NCBI GenBank assembly: GCA_032158295.1
Contig: CM063249.1
Coordinates: forward strand, 9,253,195-9,317,194
Source of the DNA: Pycnopodia helianthoides
Taxonomy: Eukaryota > Echinodermata > Asteroidea > Forcipulatida > Asteriidae
Direction: 5' to 3'
DNA length: 64,000 nt
Shown one piece after another: positions 1-12,000 of the stretch. Within the stretch, counting starts at the first letter, position 1. The number at the start of each line of letters is the position of its first letter. The notes beneath the pieces are model-generated. The model had not been told where the DNA came from and made no database searches. It saw nothing but the letters and a program-made list of their open reading frames with translations. A program made the position numbers and the translations under genes.

Positions 1-176
1 TGTAAATTTTCCGGCATTATAGTTCCCAAAGCAGGCAATATACTCAAAATTTGTTACTAGTTACATGCGCCCTTTCTGATGTGAGCAGTGACCCAACAAA
101 AAAATCTGAATCTAGGGAAACTAGAAGCATTCATTTCACTGTTGAATTGCTTATTGTTGTCTTATAGTCCCTCAGG

Positions 177-331
177 GTGCATAGAGGCGCACCTGTGACC
201 TCATTAGGTGCATAGAGGCGCACCTGTGACCTCATTAGGTGCATAGAGGCGCACCTGTGACCTCATTAGGTGCATAGAGGCGCACCTGTGACCTCATTAG
301 GTGCATAGGGGCGCACCTGTGACCTCATTGC
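177..331. repeat. 31-bp minisatellite, 5 copies, in RAD51D intron
   Basis: Five head-to-tail 31-base units start at 177, 208, 239, 270 and 301. Each contains GCATAGAGGCGCACCTGTGA and ends in CTCATTAG. The first four are identical; the fifth differs by a single base in GCATAGGGGCG and at its last two bases. The near identity suggests recent expansion. Confidence 0.97.
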
Positions 332-361
332 CAGTCCAATGTACCTGCAGTGTTGTTTACC

Positions 362-507
362 TGGGCCCAATTTCATAAAGCCGTTAATTACAGTGCACCA
401 GTCATACCAATGTGAGTGGCATGTTATTTTAGCAGGTATCCTGTTTCTGCTTGCAATATTTGTATGGGCAATGCTAATTTTAGTGTTTGTCAGCTTCGTG
501 AAATTGG
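362..507. repeat. Copy of GGGCCCAATTTCATA inverted-repeat family (MITE-like)
   Basis: The left end reads GGGCCCAATTTCATAAAG and the right end CTTCGTGAAATTGGAC, an imperfect inverted repeat. The same ends occur at 20809-21007, 23353-23500 and 33374-33555. No coding capacity is seen, so it is a non-autonomous element. Confidence 0.65.
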
Positions 508-647
508 ACAGTCTGCTTTATATCTAATAATTGAATTACACAGTGTTGATTAATTTAGACAATGTGTTAACAACTTTGCAGCAAAGTCAGTAAATTTGTT
601 TGCGGATTCCAAGTAGCATGACATGTACGCAGACGATGTAAACCCAC

Positions 648-3600
648 CGTCTGTTTGTTGGCCACCAAGCACTGGCCCAACCAATGCAGTTACAGAATCA
701 ACCACTACCAGCTTAAGAGATGCATAGAACGTATCCGTGCCACTAGCAAGGGAAGTCTTGGTGTGCTCAAGTAGACTGAGGAGATCGAAGAGATCAAAGA
801 TCCCGATACATCGCAGTCTCTGAAGAGCTGCAGCCATGTCCTGAAACAGACAGATATCCTTGTGTCAAAACAATATTCGTAGTAAACAGTTAGAAACCTT
901 GTATTACAATACATTTTCAAGTAATAAACCACAAGGGAAACTGACAGGGTAAATTTTTAAATGACATTTGTTTCTTTGTTCAACCCCAAAACATTAAAAA
1001 TTTACCCGGTCAGTTTCCCTTGTGGTTTATTACTTGACATTTGAAATAAATAAAAAAAAGTTGTATCCCCTTATTAGGTGATCCCCTGGCTGCCACTGTA
1101 TCGTAAACTTGGGTGTGATCCCTGGCTACATGGCAGTTAACGATTGTATGGCTTCTGACTGGCACCCTGAAACAAAGTTATTGACAAAATAGGGAGATCG
1201 CCAACATAGGGCTAGATAGCTCAGTTGGTAGAGCGCCAGAGGTTAATTCAGAGGTCGTCGGTTTTGAATCCCGCTCTAGTCAAGAGTTGGAGAGTGATCA
1301 TTGAAAGGAGCGGAGCTCCGACCGAACAAACCTTGTCACCAAACATCAATCCATCGGTGTGTTGTCTTCAACTTATTTCATGTATTTGTAGTCACGCGGT
1401 TATAATTCCGCACAGAGAAAACAGAACCCAAGAAACAGGAGAGTTTCTACCCGTAATTCAACAATAGCTTTTTCAAAAAGGACTCCATAATGAAACTTGT
1501 ACCTTTTCTGAACTTTCTCTTGAGATCATAATATCCTGTACTCTGTGGCTGCTGTATGCACCACTAGTATCAATGTACAAGACATTCTGCTGGGCTGTTA
1601 AGGTGACACTAGCAGATGCTGACATGCACAGCTAAAAAAAAAAATAATAAAAAACAGCTAGTGATACCCTGTTATTGTTCAATGGTCCCTTTATTCTCAT
1701 GGCAAAGTAACTATTTTTACAGGGGCACGCTGCCTTCGGATTGGATGCTTTGGCTATAAAAAAGTTTGTTTAAAATAAAAATGGTTGGAAAGATATTTCA
1801 AAAGTAGAATATAATGATTCATATAAATATCCCTTGAAATTGTGTGGTTTTATGTAATTTCATGACAGACAACAAAGTCCGCTATTTTGTAAAACCACAT
1901 TTTTTACTCCACAAAGTGGCAGGCTGTATGTTCTGCTGGTTGTATTTCAAGAGGCAAATCTATGTTTTTTTTTAATCACTACAAAACATTGTAGGTTTTT
2001 TAGTGCATGAACAACTCTTGAAAAGGATAAGGAGCAATTCAAAACAGCAACATTTTTAGAGATTTGAAGGCAACGTGCCCCTTTAACATAATCAAATTTA
2101 GCCCAAGTTTTAAGAGGCATTCAAAGGGTAGGGTCATCCACTCCCCACCAAATTTTGAAAACCCTTCATCCATCCAAACCCCCAAGTAAAATTTACCTTG
2201 AAAGTTTGAGTACATAATAGGCCTGTAGATATGCAGGTCTGAAACTTTGTTCTTGCAGGGGAAAGGCAGTTTTGCCTCAGTAAAGGGAACTTCTGTGAGA
2301 TAGATTACAATTTCTACTGAAATATTCCAAGGGGCACAAAGGCAAAGACCAAAGCTTGTAGGAAATTGCCTCTGTTGAAGTATCAAGCCTGGTTGCACCA
2401 CAACCTATTTACCTGTGATTTTCCTGTGGCTGGTCCCCCTGTGACTTCCGTTACTTCAGATGTGTACAGACCACCATCTAGCAACTCATCCACACTTCAA
2501 TACATGGATAAGAAAAAACAAGAAATTAGCGGAGTATTGCAGAAAATGGTGGAAACTTAGCCATCTCTTCATGATGACAACGATGATGATAAAATAAAGT
2601 TATCTTTAATTGTGTTACTCAATAAACACAAAGGACAATTAACTCAGTGATATTTCATATCAAAGTTCACGTACATGTTAGTATTATTTCAAGTCACGAT
2701 GAATACATGTATTAAGGCCATGTCACACAGGGCATTCTTTTCAGGCAACTTGGAGGCAACCAACTGCACAGCATGCACAAGGAACACTTCGTAACTCCCT
2801 ATCCCCAAGAAAATAATGAGGAAAATTGATCAAGGAATGAATTTTCTCAAATTGGAGATTGCCTGGAATTGGTTGCCTGTAAATTGTCTCGTGTAACATG
2901 GCCATTGCAGTGATACTAGAGTGAACTAGAGTGTTGGAAAGAGGGGGTGAGAATTGGGACTGACCGGGCTGGGGGTTTGGGTGAGGGTGTGGGTGAGGGT
3001 GTTTACACCTTACCTTTTACATCCAGTAGAGAGAATAGCAACTGATGACATCACATGGTCATAGAGATCGCCTCCATTGATTGGAAGGGTAGAGTTTTGG
3101 GCAAGTAGCAGCCTCCGTATTGACTGCAATGTCTGAATGATAAATGGAACAACATTTCTAAATGCATATCTCATCAATCATCAAGGTACAAATAAGTTTC
3201 TTAAATCATAGAGGATGGGTAAAATGCTTAAAGATAGCGGGTAAGATTAGGCGCCAAAATAGCTGTTTTTCTAGACAGTGAAAGTTGCAAACTTTTCTTT
3301 GAGGCAATGCACGATACACCAATGATTAGCGGTAATGAATTAAAAGCTAAAAATAAAAATTGATGTTGGGATCCCGAAATTAGCTCACGTCAATCAGTCA
3401 TACAAACATATTTGCATGATACAGGTGTTTTGTGCATTATCCATGGGATATATGAAAATTTGTGTACGTTTTTCATTTTGTTTTCATTTTGAAACAGCAT
3501 CATTTGTCAAAAATTGTTCTAAGAATTGTTTTTTTGAAAGCCACAATTTTTCTGCAGAAGTCAGGCCATGCAATCTTAACTTCTTAGAGTAAAGATGCAA

Positions 3601-6587
3601 CCCCCCTCCCTGATGAAGAAGGTGTGTATAGACCTTTCTATTGCAACGTCACAGCCCGAGTTTTTGCCAACCGAGGTCGGAAAACTATGGAAAGCCATAA
3701 ATGCAAAACAAAAACAGATCGCCACAGTTTTTAACAATGTTACACAAACATTCAAAAATAGAGTTGAATTTGTTGGAAACAAAGCAGCTATTCATGAAAG
3801 GTACTTTACTTAATTAAAAGTTTGCAGAAAATGTTGAATTTTGTTGAAACATCTGTTAACACGATTGAGTGTTCTGCTAACATTCGGCCTTCCATGCCAA
3901 CCAGCGCGGTTTGTTGATCAACAATGGAAAGGTCTATATATTATGTTTGATGTCTTTTTTATTGATTTAACCTTAAGCCTTGAACTCACATACATGTGGA
4001 GAGGTTTCGACTATTTAGTTTAAATCCCATTTAAACATTATGAGAGACAAACTGATCATCTGTCACTCTGCTGAGCAAATGGGGAAAAATTTGCTTCAAC
4101 ATGCATCCTCTAAAATAAAATGTACAATGTCATGTAATTCTCAAGTTAGATCGACTGTCACGCGCAGGAACCAACACCATGCTCAATGCAACAAAATGTC
4201 AAAAAAGTGAAACGTTGCTGCTACATCCTGTGTGTCATAAGCCCAGTTCATTATAATAATAATAATAATAATAGTTAAGACATTTGTAAAGCGCCTAATG
4301 CAGAAGCCTCTAAGCGCATAAAGAGAACAATAAAATATACAATAAGTGAAAGAAACATTACTAGTAAGCAGATTACAAATAAGCACATTCAAACAAATGA
4401 GTTTTTAACAGAGACTTAAAACAATGTAAAGAACTAGCCCGGCGAATATGCACAGGAAGACTATTCCAAAGAAATGGAGCGGCTTAAGAAAGTGATCTTT
4501 GACCATAAAACTGACCATTATAACTGTTAGAGCCAGGCTGTGAGAAGTGGGTGTGGTTTGTCATGTACAAGATGGAAAATCACACTGTCCTAAAGGATTG
4601 CTACCTCAAACAACGAACACAAGATCATGGTTTTAGCTTTTGGATTATGTTACATCGAATAGGTCGTTCCATTTTTCATGTTATTGCATTCAACAGGGTG
4701 CTTATGGGATGGGGGTACAGTCGAAGCCACCCCATGGAGCAAACGACAGGTGGTGATCACTAACAGAGGGGTGCACAGTGGAGCCCTCTAGCCCACTCAC
4801 TGCCTATTAGAGAATCATAAATGATGGAGAAACTGTGCTATAACTGTACCTTGTATGAGATTGAACAAGTCTGTGAGAGCTCTTCAAAATCTGCACCCAC
4901 AAATTCAACCACTGCAAAAAAAATATTTATATTTAAGCTATGCAAAGAAAAGCCATTTAACTATAATCTGAAGGTACTTGCACTTACAAGTAAAACACAA
5001 GGTCACATAAGACCGTCTTTAATGATACTAATATTTACAAACCAGGAAATTTGTTTACAAATTAGTTTAAAAGACGATAGCATTCCAAGTCCTTCTTGAG
5101 TTATTGCCCAGACAGTATTTCTTTTCTTTTAGCCATAATGATCTTGACATTTTGACCAAGGGGGTCCAACAATGACTAGGCTTCTGGGGGATCCCTAGAC
5201 CAATCCTGGCACACACCAAGTTTTGAGTTGATATACCAGGTCCTTCTTGGGATACAGACGCGGGGATATTTTTCCGTATTCCACGAGCGAGCGTGTGATA
5301 ACTTGACGCGTAGTAAAGATGGATGACGCACCGCTGTACACAGGGGAAAAATGGCTAAACGCACCACTTTTTGAATTAACATCGACTTCTGTAAAGCTAC
5401 TTTTTGCGTATATAGCTTAAAATAGCGCGATACCCGAAGTTAGAACAGCGCAATACGCAGAGTGTGATATGAGCCGTGCAATATAGGTTTATATATCACA
5501 CTCCTTGTTGCTATCAGAATAAAAGAGTCAAGACTGCTTGAAGATAATTTTAGCTATCACACAAGCACGAGTGGATATGAAAATATTAGCGTTTCTGCGT
5601 CCCATATCCAATGAGGCCAAAGGCTGAGTTGGGTATGGGACACAGATGTGTTATTCTGTATTCCACGACTGCAAATAGTGAATATATCTTCAAGCAAACT
5701 TAGCGCAATAGCGCAATATGCAACGTTAAAACAGCTCAATCTGCAGGGTGGGATGTGGACCCTGCAATATGGGTTAATATGACATTGTTGCCATGGATCG
5801 ACCAATCAGAATTGAGGATTCAAGCTCAAGTGCTTGAAGATAAATACTTGAATCCCTTAAAGCAAACAGGGCTTTGGGAATTCTCCTGTTGGTAGAAGCA
5901 AGTGCAGTCCTTCTGATTTGAAAATCACAGGCGTGTGGAAAAAAGCATGTGTGTACCTAGATATTTCTAGGCGTGTGATTTTTCTGAGTGCCAAATTTGT
6001 GGTACAGGCTGGGACAACCATGTCCTTCCAGGCCCTGTCATTATGCTTCACTTTGTAGCCAATGACTTCCATAACCTCCCACCGCTTACAAGTACTCAGT
6101 TGTATACTTGACACTTTACCAATTATCCTAATACTCAAGGGTTATACAATGGATTGACAAAAGCAACAATGCACAAAAAGGAAAGAGACAACTTTCGCAT
6201 GTGTTGTAGTACTAGTATGTATGATTACACCAGAAATGTATGCTACAAAAGAGGCGCGCATTACAGAGGGATCAGGCGTGTGATTATTTGCACTCCTGGG
6301 GAAGCTTTTCGGCATTCGATGGCATGTGGGTGCAATCGCACGCCTCAAATCAGAAGGACTGAAGTGTATTGTGTAGAACCAATAAGAGTTGTGTAATAGC
6401 AATGATAGTCAGCAATTTTGAGACTAAACCATCATGGTGTCAAAACACAAAACCAGCTGTCACAGAATTGAATTTGTAATAAGATCTGCATAAAGTTGTG
6501 CACACCTGTCCTCACTCCTGCAGTGTTCAACGCATCCAGTGTTTCTTGCGATAATGCTGGGCAAAGACCTACCCTAAGATGTGACAT
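648..6587 (-). CDS. RAD51D: RAD51D, DNA repair protein RAD51 homologue 4 (5' six coding exons; 3' end outside window)
   Basis: Coding exons on the minus strand: 6587-6506, 4911-4850, 3132-3014, 2494-2413, 1631-1503 and 840-648. All are bounded by AG/GT and joined in frame to give 222 codons plus one base. The start ATG opens [14 protein letters not shown], like the vertebrate N-terminus. Exon 3 carries [15 protein letters not shown] and AILSTG. Exon 4 carries Walker [10 protein letters not shown], with Lys at about residue 113. Exon 5 carries [11 protein letters not shown]. Exon 6 carries Walker B, KLVVVDS, with Asp at about 206, then [11 protein letters not shown]. Known role of the family: RecA-like ATPase of the BCDX2 RAD51-paralogue complex in nuclear homologous recombination. 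The exons for the NHITRD region and C-terminus were not found and should lie left of base 1. An acceptor-like site at 6618 suggests a separate 5' UTR exon. Reading past 648 instead gives an unrelated tail and a stop. Confidence 0.93.
917..1037. repeat. Hairpin with arms of about 44 bp, end of a tRNA-headed element
   Basis: Bases 917-960 and 994-1037 are reverse complements apart from one mismatch (CTGACAGGG against CTGACCGGG), with a loop of about 33 bases. The arms include TAATAAACCACAAGGGAAAC. The same end sequence bounds the related element at 27062-27366, so this looks like duplicated, inverted element ends. Confidence 0.9.
1038..1290 (+). repeat. tRNA-headed SINE-like element, copy 1
   Basis: The part from 1209 to about 1281 is tRNA-like: GGGCTAGATAGCTCAGTTGG contains an A box (TAGCTCAGTTGG) and is followed by a degenerate B box (GGTTTTGAATCCC). 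The upstream stretch, with GGTGATCCC, AAACTTGGGTGTGATCC and GGCTTCTGACTGGCACCC, is shared with the minus-strand copy at 27062-27366. The shared body lies 5' of the tRNA part, the reverse of a standard SINE. It lies between RAD51D exons 5 and 6. A true tRNA gene is unlikely because the B box is degenerate and the cloverleaf is poor. Confidence 0.8.
1720..2086. repeat. TTAAAGG-type inverted-repeat element in RAD51D intron
   Basis: The left end AGGGGCACGCTGCCTTCG pairs with the right end TTTGAAGGCAACGTGCCCCT, which runs into TTTAA. Its ends resemble those of other TTAA-flanked elements here (24425-24815, 34631-34968, 35497-35861, 57301-57744), though the inner sequence differs. No protein is encoded. 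Confidence 0.65.
2715..2905. repeat. Short inverted-repeat element (GGCCATGTCACACAGG ends)
   Basis: The left end is GGCCATGTCACACAGGGCA and the right end TCGTGTAACATGGCC. Inner inverted copies of GGCAACTTGGAGGCAACCA and GGAATTGGTTGCC strengthen the match. It is about 190 bp, sits in the RAD51D intron between exons 3 and 4, and has no coding potential. Confidence 0.65.
3628..3942. repeat. Inverted-repeat element (TATAGACCTTTCTATTG ends)
   Basis: The left end TATAGACCTTTCTATTG mirrors the right end CAATGGAAAGGTCTATA. The element is about 315 bp and lies in a RAD51D intron. The open frames inside have no recognisable domain, so it is called a non-autonomous DNA element. Confidence 0.7.
4247..4540. 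repeat. (AAT)n-ended SINE-like repeat, copy 1
   Basis: A short (AAT)n tract at about 4252-4273 leads into AAGCGCCTAATGCAGAAG, then AAGACTATTCCAAAGAAATG. A second copy at 20405-20760 has (ATA)n, an AGCGCC-like stretch and GGTTGTTCCAAAG in the same order. This is typical of an old retroposed 3' end flanked by a microsatellite. Confidence 0.55.
5215..5800. repeat. Inverted-repeat element with CGTATTCCACGAGCGAG arms
   Basis: TTTTCCGTATTCCACGAGCG followed by AGCGTGTGATAACTT near 5265-5307 is inverted at about 5545-5583 (GCTATCACACAAGCACGAG). A third arm follows near 5640-5670 (TTCTGTATTCCACGA). The same modules occur at 21935-22315. The element lies in the first RAD51D intron. Orientation changes of the arms suggest more than one insertion. 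Confidence 0.7.
5900..6365. repeat. Inverted-repeat element (CAGTCCTTCTGATTTGA ends)
   Basis: CAGTCCTTCTGATTTGA followed by ATCACAGGCGTGTG at about 5904 is inverted at about 6335-6365 (CACGCCTCAAATCAGAAGGA). Between them are further copies of GGCGTGTGATT. It is in the first RAD51D intron, close to the start exon, and encodes nothing recognisable. Confidence 0.65.
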
Positions 6588-7362
6588 GTCTTGGTGTCAT
6601 GGATCACCACTGTGTGCCTAAAAAGAGATAAAACATATTACAATGGTTTATAGAACTTATAAAATATTGCGCTTTGCAAAAAAATTAAAGTGGCAGATCA
6701 GAACTCCCTGAAGGCGAAGCTACTGACTGTCCTGAACTGAGAGTGAGCGTCAGACCACATAACTGACTCATGTGTCATTACATGATTAACATGTTACTGA
6801 CTTAACCCACCTTGTTGGGCCAAGTGTTATGGCTTTCTTTTAACATTGGTTTTATCATACTAGTCATAATTATAGCACCCCTTAAAAATATTCTGCCTTT
6901 TGATTGGTTTAAAGCGCGTCACATGATATGTCTTATTTGTACTAGAAATTGCGCGCTACTATACCCATAGCAAGTGTATGCCAACCAATGTACTATACCC
7001 ATAGCAACAGTAGGTCAACTGTCAATGTTTCAGTTTTGGTCTCGAGTGACAAATGTTCAAAAGTGTTGAAGTTAAGTAAAGTCGTCTGTTGGTTTGATTT
7101 ATTGTAGCATGCAGGTCTCTTTACTCAATAATACAGTATTTAGAAATGTACGGGTTGTTATAAAACAAATATTGACTGCTGTTACTCGTGCTAAAGTTAA
7201 AACTACGATGCCCTCGGTGATCCCCGGCGCGTTCTATTTTCACTCGGCAAAGAAAATACAACACGCCGGGGATCATCGAGGGCTGCTCCCAGAACTATGA
7301 GGTTCGATTCGCTATCGTCTCCACGAACCTCATAGTCATAGAGCTACAACATCAGGGCTCGA

Positions 7363-7740
7363 ATTTGGGGGGAAAATCCACAAGACCACGGGACTTGTAT
7401 CTCAAAATGTTTACTGGACCAGAAATAATTTTACAAGACCAGATTCAAACTGAGAAAAACACTTCCTTGCACAGTTTAACTTGCATTTAATTGAACAAGC
7501 ACTAAGGCATATAAGAGAAGATTTACCTCATTTGTCTTTACGGGTATTACGTATATTTCAATTCAAATCAACATTTGAACATAATTTGTTTCTGTTCAAG
7601 ATATTATAGAGTGAGGTACATGAATTGTTATTCAGTTGAAACCACAAGACCGCCGGACTTGTACGGTCATGAGTTTACTGGCCCAATGCTTCAATCACTG
7701 GCCTCGGGCCTGCGGTCCAGTGTCAAATTCGAGCCCTGAA
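7363..7740. repeat. CAGGGCTCGAATTT-ended element inside the composite
   Basis: The ends CAGGGCTCGAATTTGGGG and CAAATTCGAGCCCTG are inverted repeats. Inside, ACCACGGGACTTGTA (left) and CCGCCGGACTTGTACGG (right) are direct-like copies. A partial relative (CAGGGCTCAAATTTGGTG) is at 24318-24400. Confidence 0.65.
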
Positions 7741-8262
7741 CATGTACAAAATCCTATTCAAAACTTTTTGCCCTTCACGTTTCTGCACCTGAAGTTCTCT
7801 TTTGAAACCAGATCTTGCCAAAATTAGGCTCTACGTGCCTTGCTCTATGCTTGTACTCTCATTGAGCGACTGTTTGCTGAGCTTGCAAAAAGTCTACCAA
7901 GTCTACCAGCGTTGATGCGCATGGAGTACGAGTGTGTTTGTAGACTTTTTGCGACAACAGACAGTCGCAGCAACGCTGGTCCCGGCAACTGGGTTGGTTT
8001 TGTACACAAATCATGCAACTCCACCGCCATATCTGTTACAAAACTGTTTGAATGGGATCTGAATAACGGTAATAATTTATCACTTTTTAACAACTTTGTA
8101 TTTGCGGAGTGGATTTTCTGGACCCTCGCAACGCTCAATGAGAGTACAATTATACAAGGAACACGTAGATTCTAATTTTTGCCAGATCCGGTTTCAAAAG
8201 AGAACTCCAGGTGCATAAAAAACGTGAAGGGCAAAAAGTTTTGAATAGAATTTTGTACATGA
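7741..8262. repeat. Fold-back element with long terminal inverted repeats
   Basis: The first 110 or so bases (ATGTACAAAATCCTATTCAA, then TTTTTGCCCTTCACG, then AGTTCTCTTTTGAAACC) reappear inverted in the last 110 (GGTTTCAAAAGAGAACT, CGTGAAGGGCAAAAAG, TTTTGTACATG). Inner inverted segments CTCATTGAGCG and CGCTCAATGAGAGTAC continue the pairing, so much of its 520 bp could fold into one hairpin. The open frames inside are by-products of the symmetry. Confidence 0.85.
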
Positions 8263-8430
8263 CTATGTATGATGACTCAATGAGGTTCGTGGAGTCGATA
8301 GCGAATCGAACCTTGTACTAACCAAGGGCGTCATAGTTTTAACCATAGCACTCGAAGCAGTCAATATTTGTATACTGTGATAAGATTAGACTGGTGTTCA
8401 AAAAAAGGGAGCCATAATTATAACAGTCCG

Positions 8431-9088
8431 ACAAGGTGGGCTAGTTTGTTCCTTGCTCTAGTCTATCTGTTAAAGTTATGACAGAGACTGACTGAACTGA
8501 CTGTCAGTTCAGTTGACACATGGAGGTAGTTTTTACCGCGCGGTCAATATTTATTTCTCATTGTTGTAGACGACAAAAGAAGCAAACACCTTCCCAGTAC
8601 TAAAAGAAGAAGATTTATTCTCTCACCTCTTCCGACAGTTTAGACTGACCATTGAATTAAAATCTCCACCAAAACAACCTGCCAGCCAGACGACGTGATG
8701 TACTGCAGTACTAGTGTTGGAAAAGTTGACAGATTGGTTAATGATTGTCACTTGATGGCGCTCTTCAACTTCATCGTTGTTTCGAGGGTTGTTTCTTCTG
8801 CTGATGATCGCTCTTGTCTCCTGAAAAACACTCACTCAAAAACCCCAACCAAAACCACATTTAAAAAACTCTCAAAGCGCAAACATTTTGCCTTTTAAAG
8901 ATATCTTTTTTTTTTATAAAATTTCACTAATTAAGTAGTACCCGTGCAAAAAATAACATGGCTCCCCCACCCAGTATCTAGAGAAAGGTAAATAAAGGTG
9001 TCAGCTGGTGAACAACTTTCGTGACATGTGCACAGAAAATCTGCTCACATCACGCTTTCCGTAACGATTGGGTGTTTCCAGATTAAAT
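8431..9088. promoter_or_regulatory. Presumed promoter region between RAD51D and C11orf54 homologue
   Basis: This stretch lies between the composite element and the C11orf54 homologue's start codon and contains no supported coding exon. Because the RAD51D start exon at 6587 appears to have an upstream acceptor, a RAD51D first non-coding exon may also lie here, which would make it a shared divergent promoter. No TATA box or defined motif was identified. The role is inferred from position only. Confidence 0.35.
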
Positions 9089-12000
9089 ATGAATCTTCCT
9101 GTGGAGAAACAACCTTTGCATGTTCCAGAACTTCAAGAACTAGCTGAAGGTAAACATTTAATAATTACAAAATACAAGGTCGTGGAAATGGGTTGATCAT
9201 ATCCATTGATTGCATCTTGTTTGCAGATGTCAATTGATGTGATTGAAGTTGATGCACTGATTTGGAACCATTGATTGTACACTGTCACTGATGCACTAGC
9301 CCCATATGAATAGTGGCCCCTATTCATGGGGCTAATTGCACACATGATTATAATGATTGATACTGAGTCAGTGTTCCGTCCCAACTTTAGAATCGTCCCA
9401 ATTATAGTTTTGGGACTGAGCCCAACTAAATACTAATTGTAATGAATTGTGCTTAATATAAAGCGCATGAGTATGATTGGATCTCAAGGCACTGTACAAT
9501 TACAAATTAAAACGGCACCAAACAAAACGATGAAAGAGCATTCAATAAAAAATGAAATACAATTTTATACTAAAAACTGGACCAGCCAATAATTAACATG
9601 ATTAAAGCTACAGTACAGATCACAAAAGTTTATATGATTTAAAATCGCAACAAGGTGGATTCAGTCGATACATTGCATTAATTTAATTGCAGATTGGGCA
9701 AAATTGTACCCAATCTGCAGATTGGACAAAATTGTGCACAATTTTGCTAATCCGTAGATAGCGTTGATCCCATAAATGCATCAGAGAGGCACAATGTCCT
9801 GTTTGACCCCATACAGATAAATCATGATTGTATCATTGCATGATTTTTGGTCCTAAAGAACATCGAATTGGAGCACAGAAAATAATCGTGAGTTCAATTA
9901 ATTGCCTGGTATTTCTTCTTTGACTAAAGAAGCCAGCAGTACCAGTAGGCTATTCTCCAGCTATATTTTGCTCATATTTCTTGTCGTTTGGGCAATTTTT
10001 GAAAGGGGGTGTGCGGAAAATCATTGCAAATCGCTAAATCATGGGGAAGAAACGTACATTTGCCTGGGAAGCCTAGTAGTATGACTGTTGAAGTTACAGT
10101 TACCAAGTCCAGTTGGAATTAATGTATGTCCTCACAACTTGGTATATTTGGCTGTGCCTGTGCATAAAATTTGAAATTGCAACACCAAATACGAGTATGA
10201 CGTGTATTGGCCCTTTAAACTTTGACTGAGACCTGTTCTATTTTTTTTTGTCCTACTCCAGTTTTACAAGATGGTTTGCAGTCTCATTTTGAATCAATTG
10301 CAGTCAGTGTTGTTGATTGTCCAGATTTAACTCAGAACCCTTTCACGCTTGCAGCTCCAGGTGAGTTTAATTTGAGTTTTTCTCTCAAGGTTTTTTGTAA
10401 ACAATTTCTTGAAGCAGTTTTCACTAAAAAATACATGGCTGCAATAATTCAAGTTCCAGGCTTGCAACTAAATGGAACAACATACATGTACATGTAGGTC
10501 CAGGGTTGGCTTAACTGTGTATCAATCTTAACTGCTAAGCAAAGTGTGATGTCACAATACAAGTCACTATGGCAATACTGACAACTCATCTTAAGATGAA
10601 TCTTAGTGCCTTGTGAAATCGACCCTATGATAATTTTAAACTTACACAACTCTAATAGATGGATTGCAATACGCGTCATTGACTGCCATCTTTGATGTAA
10701 AACAATGGAAAAGTGCCCGCGTGTACGCACTACGCACAATTCTCAGCCCAATGATAGCTTTTCACGTGTGCACAATTCATCAAAGATGGCGTCTATTGCA
10801 ATCCATCTATAAGACGTAAAAACCATTACCTTAAATCTAAGGAATCTCTAAGAACTCATACTTGTAAAGTTGTTGGCCTGAAAGATTTGCCCTTCCTTTT
10901 TATCTGAATGACAATGATTTTAAGTCAAATTCTCACACTGTTTGTTACCTGCCTTTAACCTTTAACAAACAGAAAACTGACTGAGTTGATATGGAATTTA
11001 TCACAGTCCAGCTGTGTGCATTATGTCAAACTGTTCACAAAATGATTGCACAAGCTTTTCTGCTTGCATGACCTTTTTTTTTCGTCTTCCAAAGACTGTA
11101 GATTTCATGTGATGACTTTTTACACTCTGTAGTTTTATGCCAAGTTGTTTTCTTGCACCTACAGGTTTATGCGGAAGCCCAAGACTAGTTGATGCGGGAG
11201 GTGTGCCAAATATACACCCTGTACCAAGGTTTGAAAAGGTTTGTAAATTATATCAGCTCTTCAAGGTGATTAGGCCGAACAAAAGAATAGTTGTGTTTCC
11301 GGTTACCCGACCGACCCTAGAAAATCACGCCGACCCTGTATCTTTTTATTCTAAAAACGATATAAAATAAAATCTTATGGTGCCGACCCTAGAACCTCAT
11401 TTTTGTGCACCGTCTTCTTTTCTTTGTTTTTTCCTCTATTTTTTATTCTGTGGACCAATTTTGTATTATTGCTGTACATTATCTGTATCTGAAATCTATG
11501 ATTTTTTTTACCAACCAGTGGACTCGTCAGAGAGATTCTCCACCCATTTAGCCCACTGGTAAATTATATCAAATATTCTACTTCAATCTATTTGTTCTTA
11601 AGATTGAGAGTGGAGAAGAAATGGTAAGCATATATAACTGTTATGCTTAGCTACTCTTTGTGCTTTAAGCAGCTGTATAAAATTTGGCCCATGTTTTATC
11701 TGAACAGTAGCTTTTATACATTGTACATGTTTTATTTTTATTAGATCTATGATTTAGAGAAATTAGCTGAGTTAGCCGAACTACCGGGTGCTTTTATGAT
11801 TGGTGCAGGAGCAGGCCCCTTTAAACATGTTGGAGTAAACAGTGAGGTAATTTGTCTTGTGCACATTTTGATAAGCACATTTGGAAAAGCACATTCAGAG
11901 CGTGCTGTACTGAAAACTAAGTATCCATGTTTGGGTTTTTTTTAATTCAGTCTTAACTCTTACAAACAGTTTGTCATTTCATATAGGGCTCTGAGTCATG

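Larger units (their letters stand above)
6840..8430. mobile_element. Composite inverted-repeat element with two further elements inside
   Basis: The outer arms contain AATATTGACTGCTG at 7171 and, inverted, GAAGCAGTCAATATTTG near 8358. Inside these, CCACGAACCTCATAGTC (about 7320) is inverted as TGAGGTTCGTGG near 8280. The left flank (CTTTTGATTGGTTTAAAGCG near 6896) matches the reverse complement of sequence near 29490, where the second copy of this family lies. Elements 7363-7740 and 7741-8262 sit side by side within the outer arms. The block separates the RAD51D start exon from the C11orf54 homologue. No transposase was found. Confidence 0.7.

Noticed and set aside
171..331. CRISPR array
   Set aside because: Units are directly adjacent with no unique spacers, and the DNA is plainly eukaryotic.
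1209..1281. Functional tRNA gene
   Set aside because: An A box is clear, but the B box is degenerate, the acceptor ends do not pair well, and a second diverged copy with the same flanks shows it belongs to a repeat.
7840..8175. 111-codon open frame and its antisense partner
   Set aside because: Both lie in a fold-back element, where symmetry yields frames on both strands; no domain is visible.
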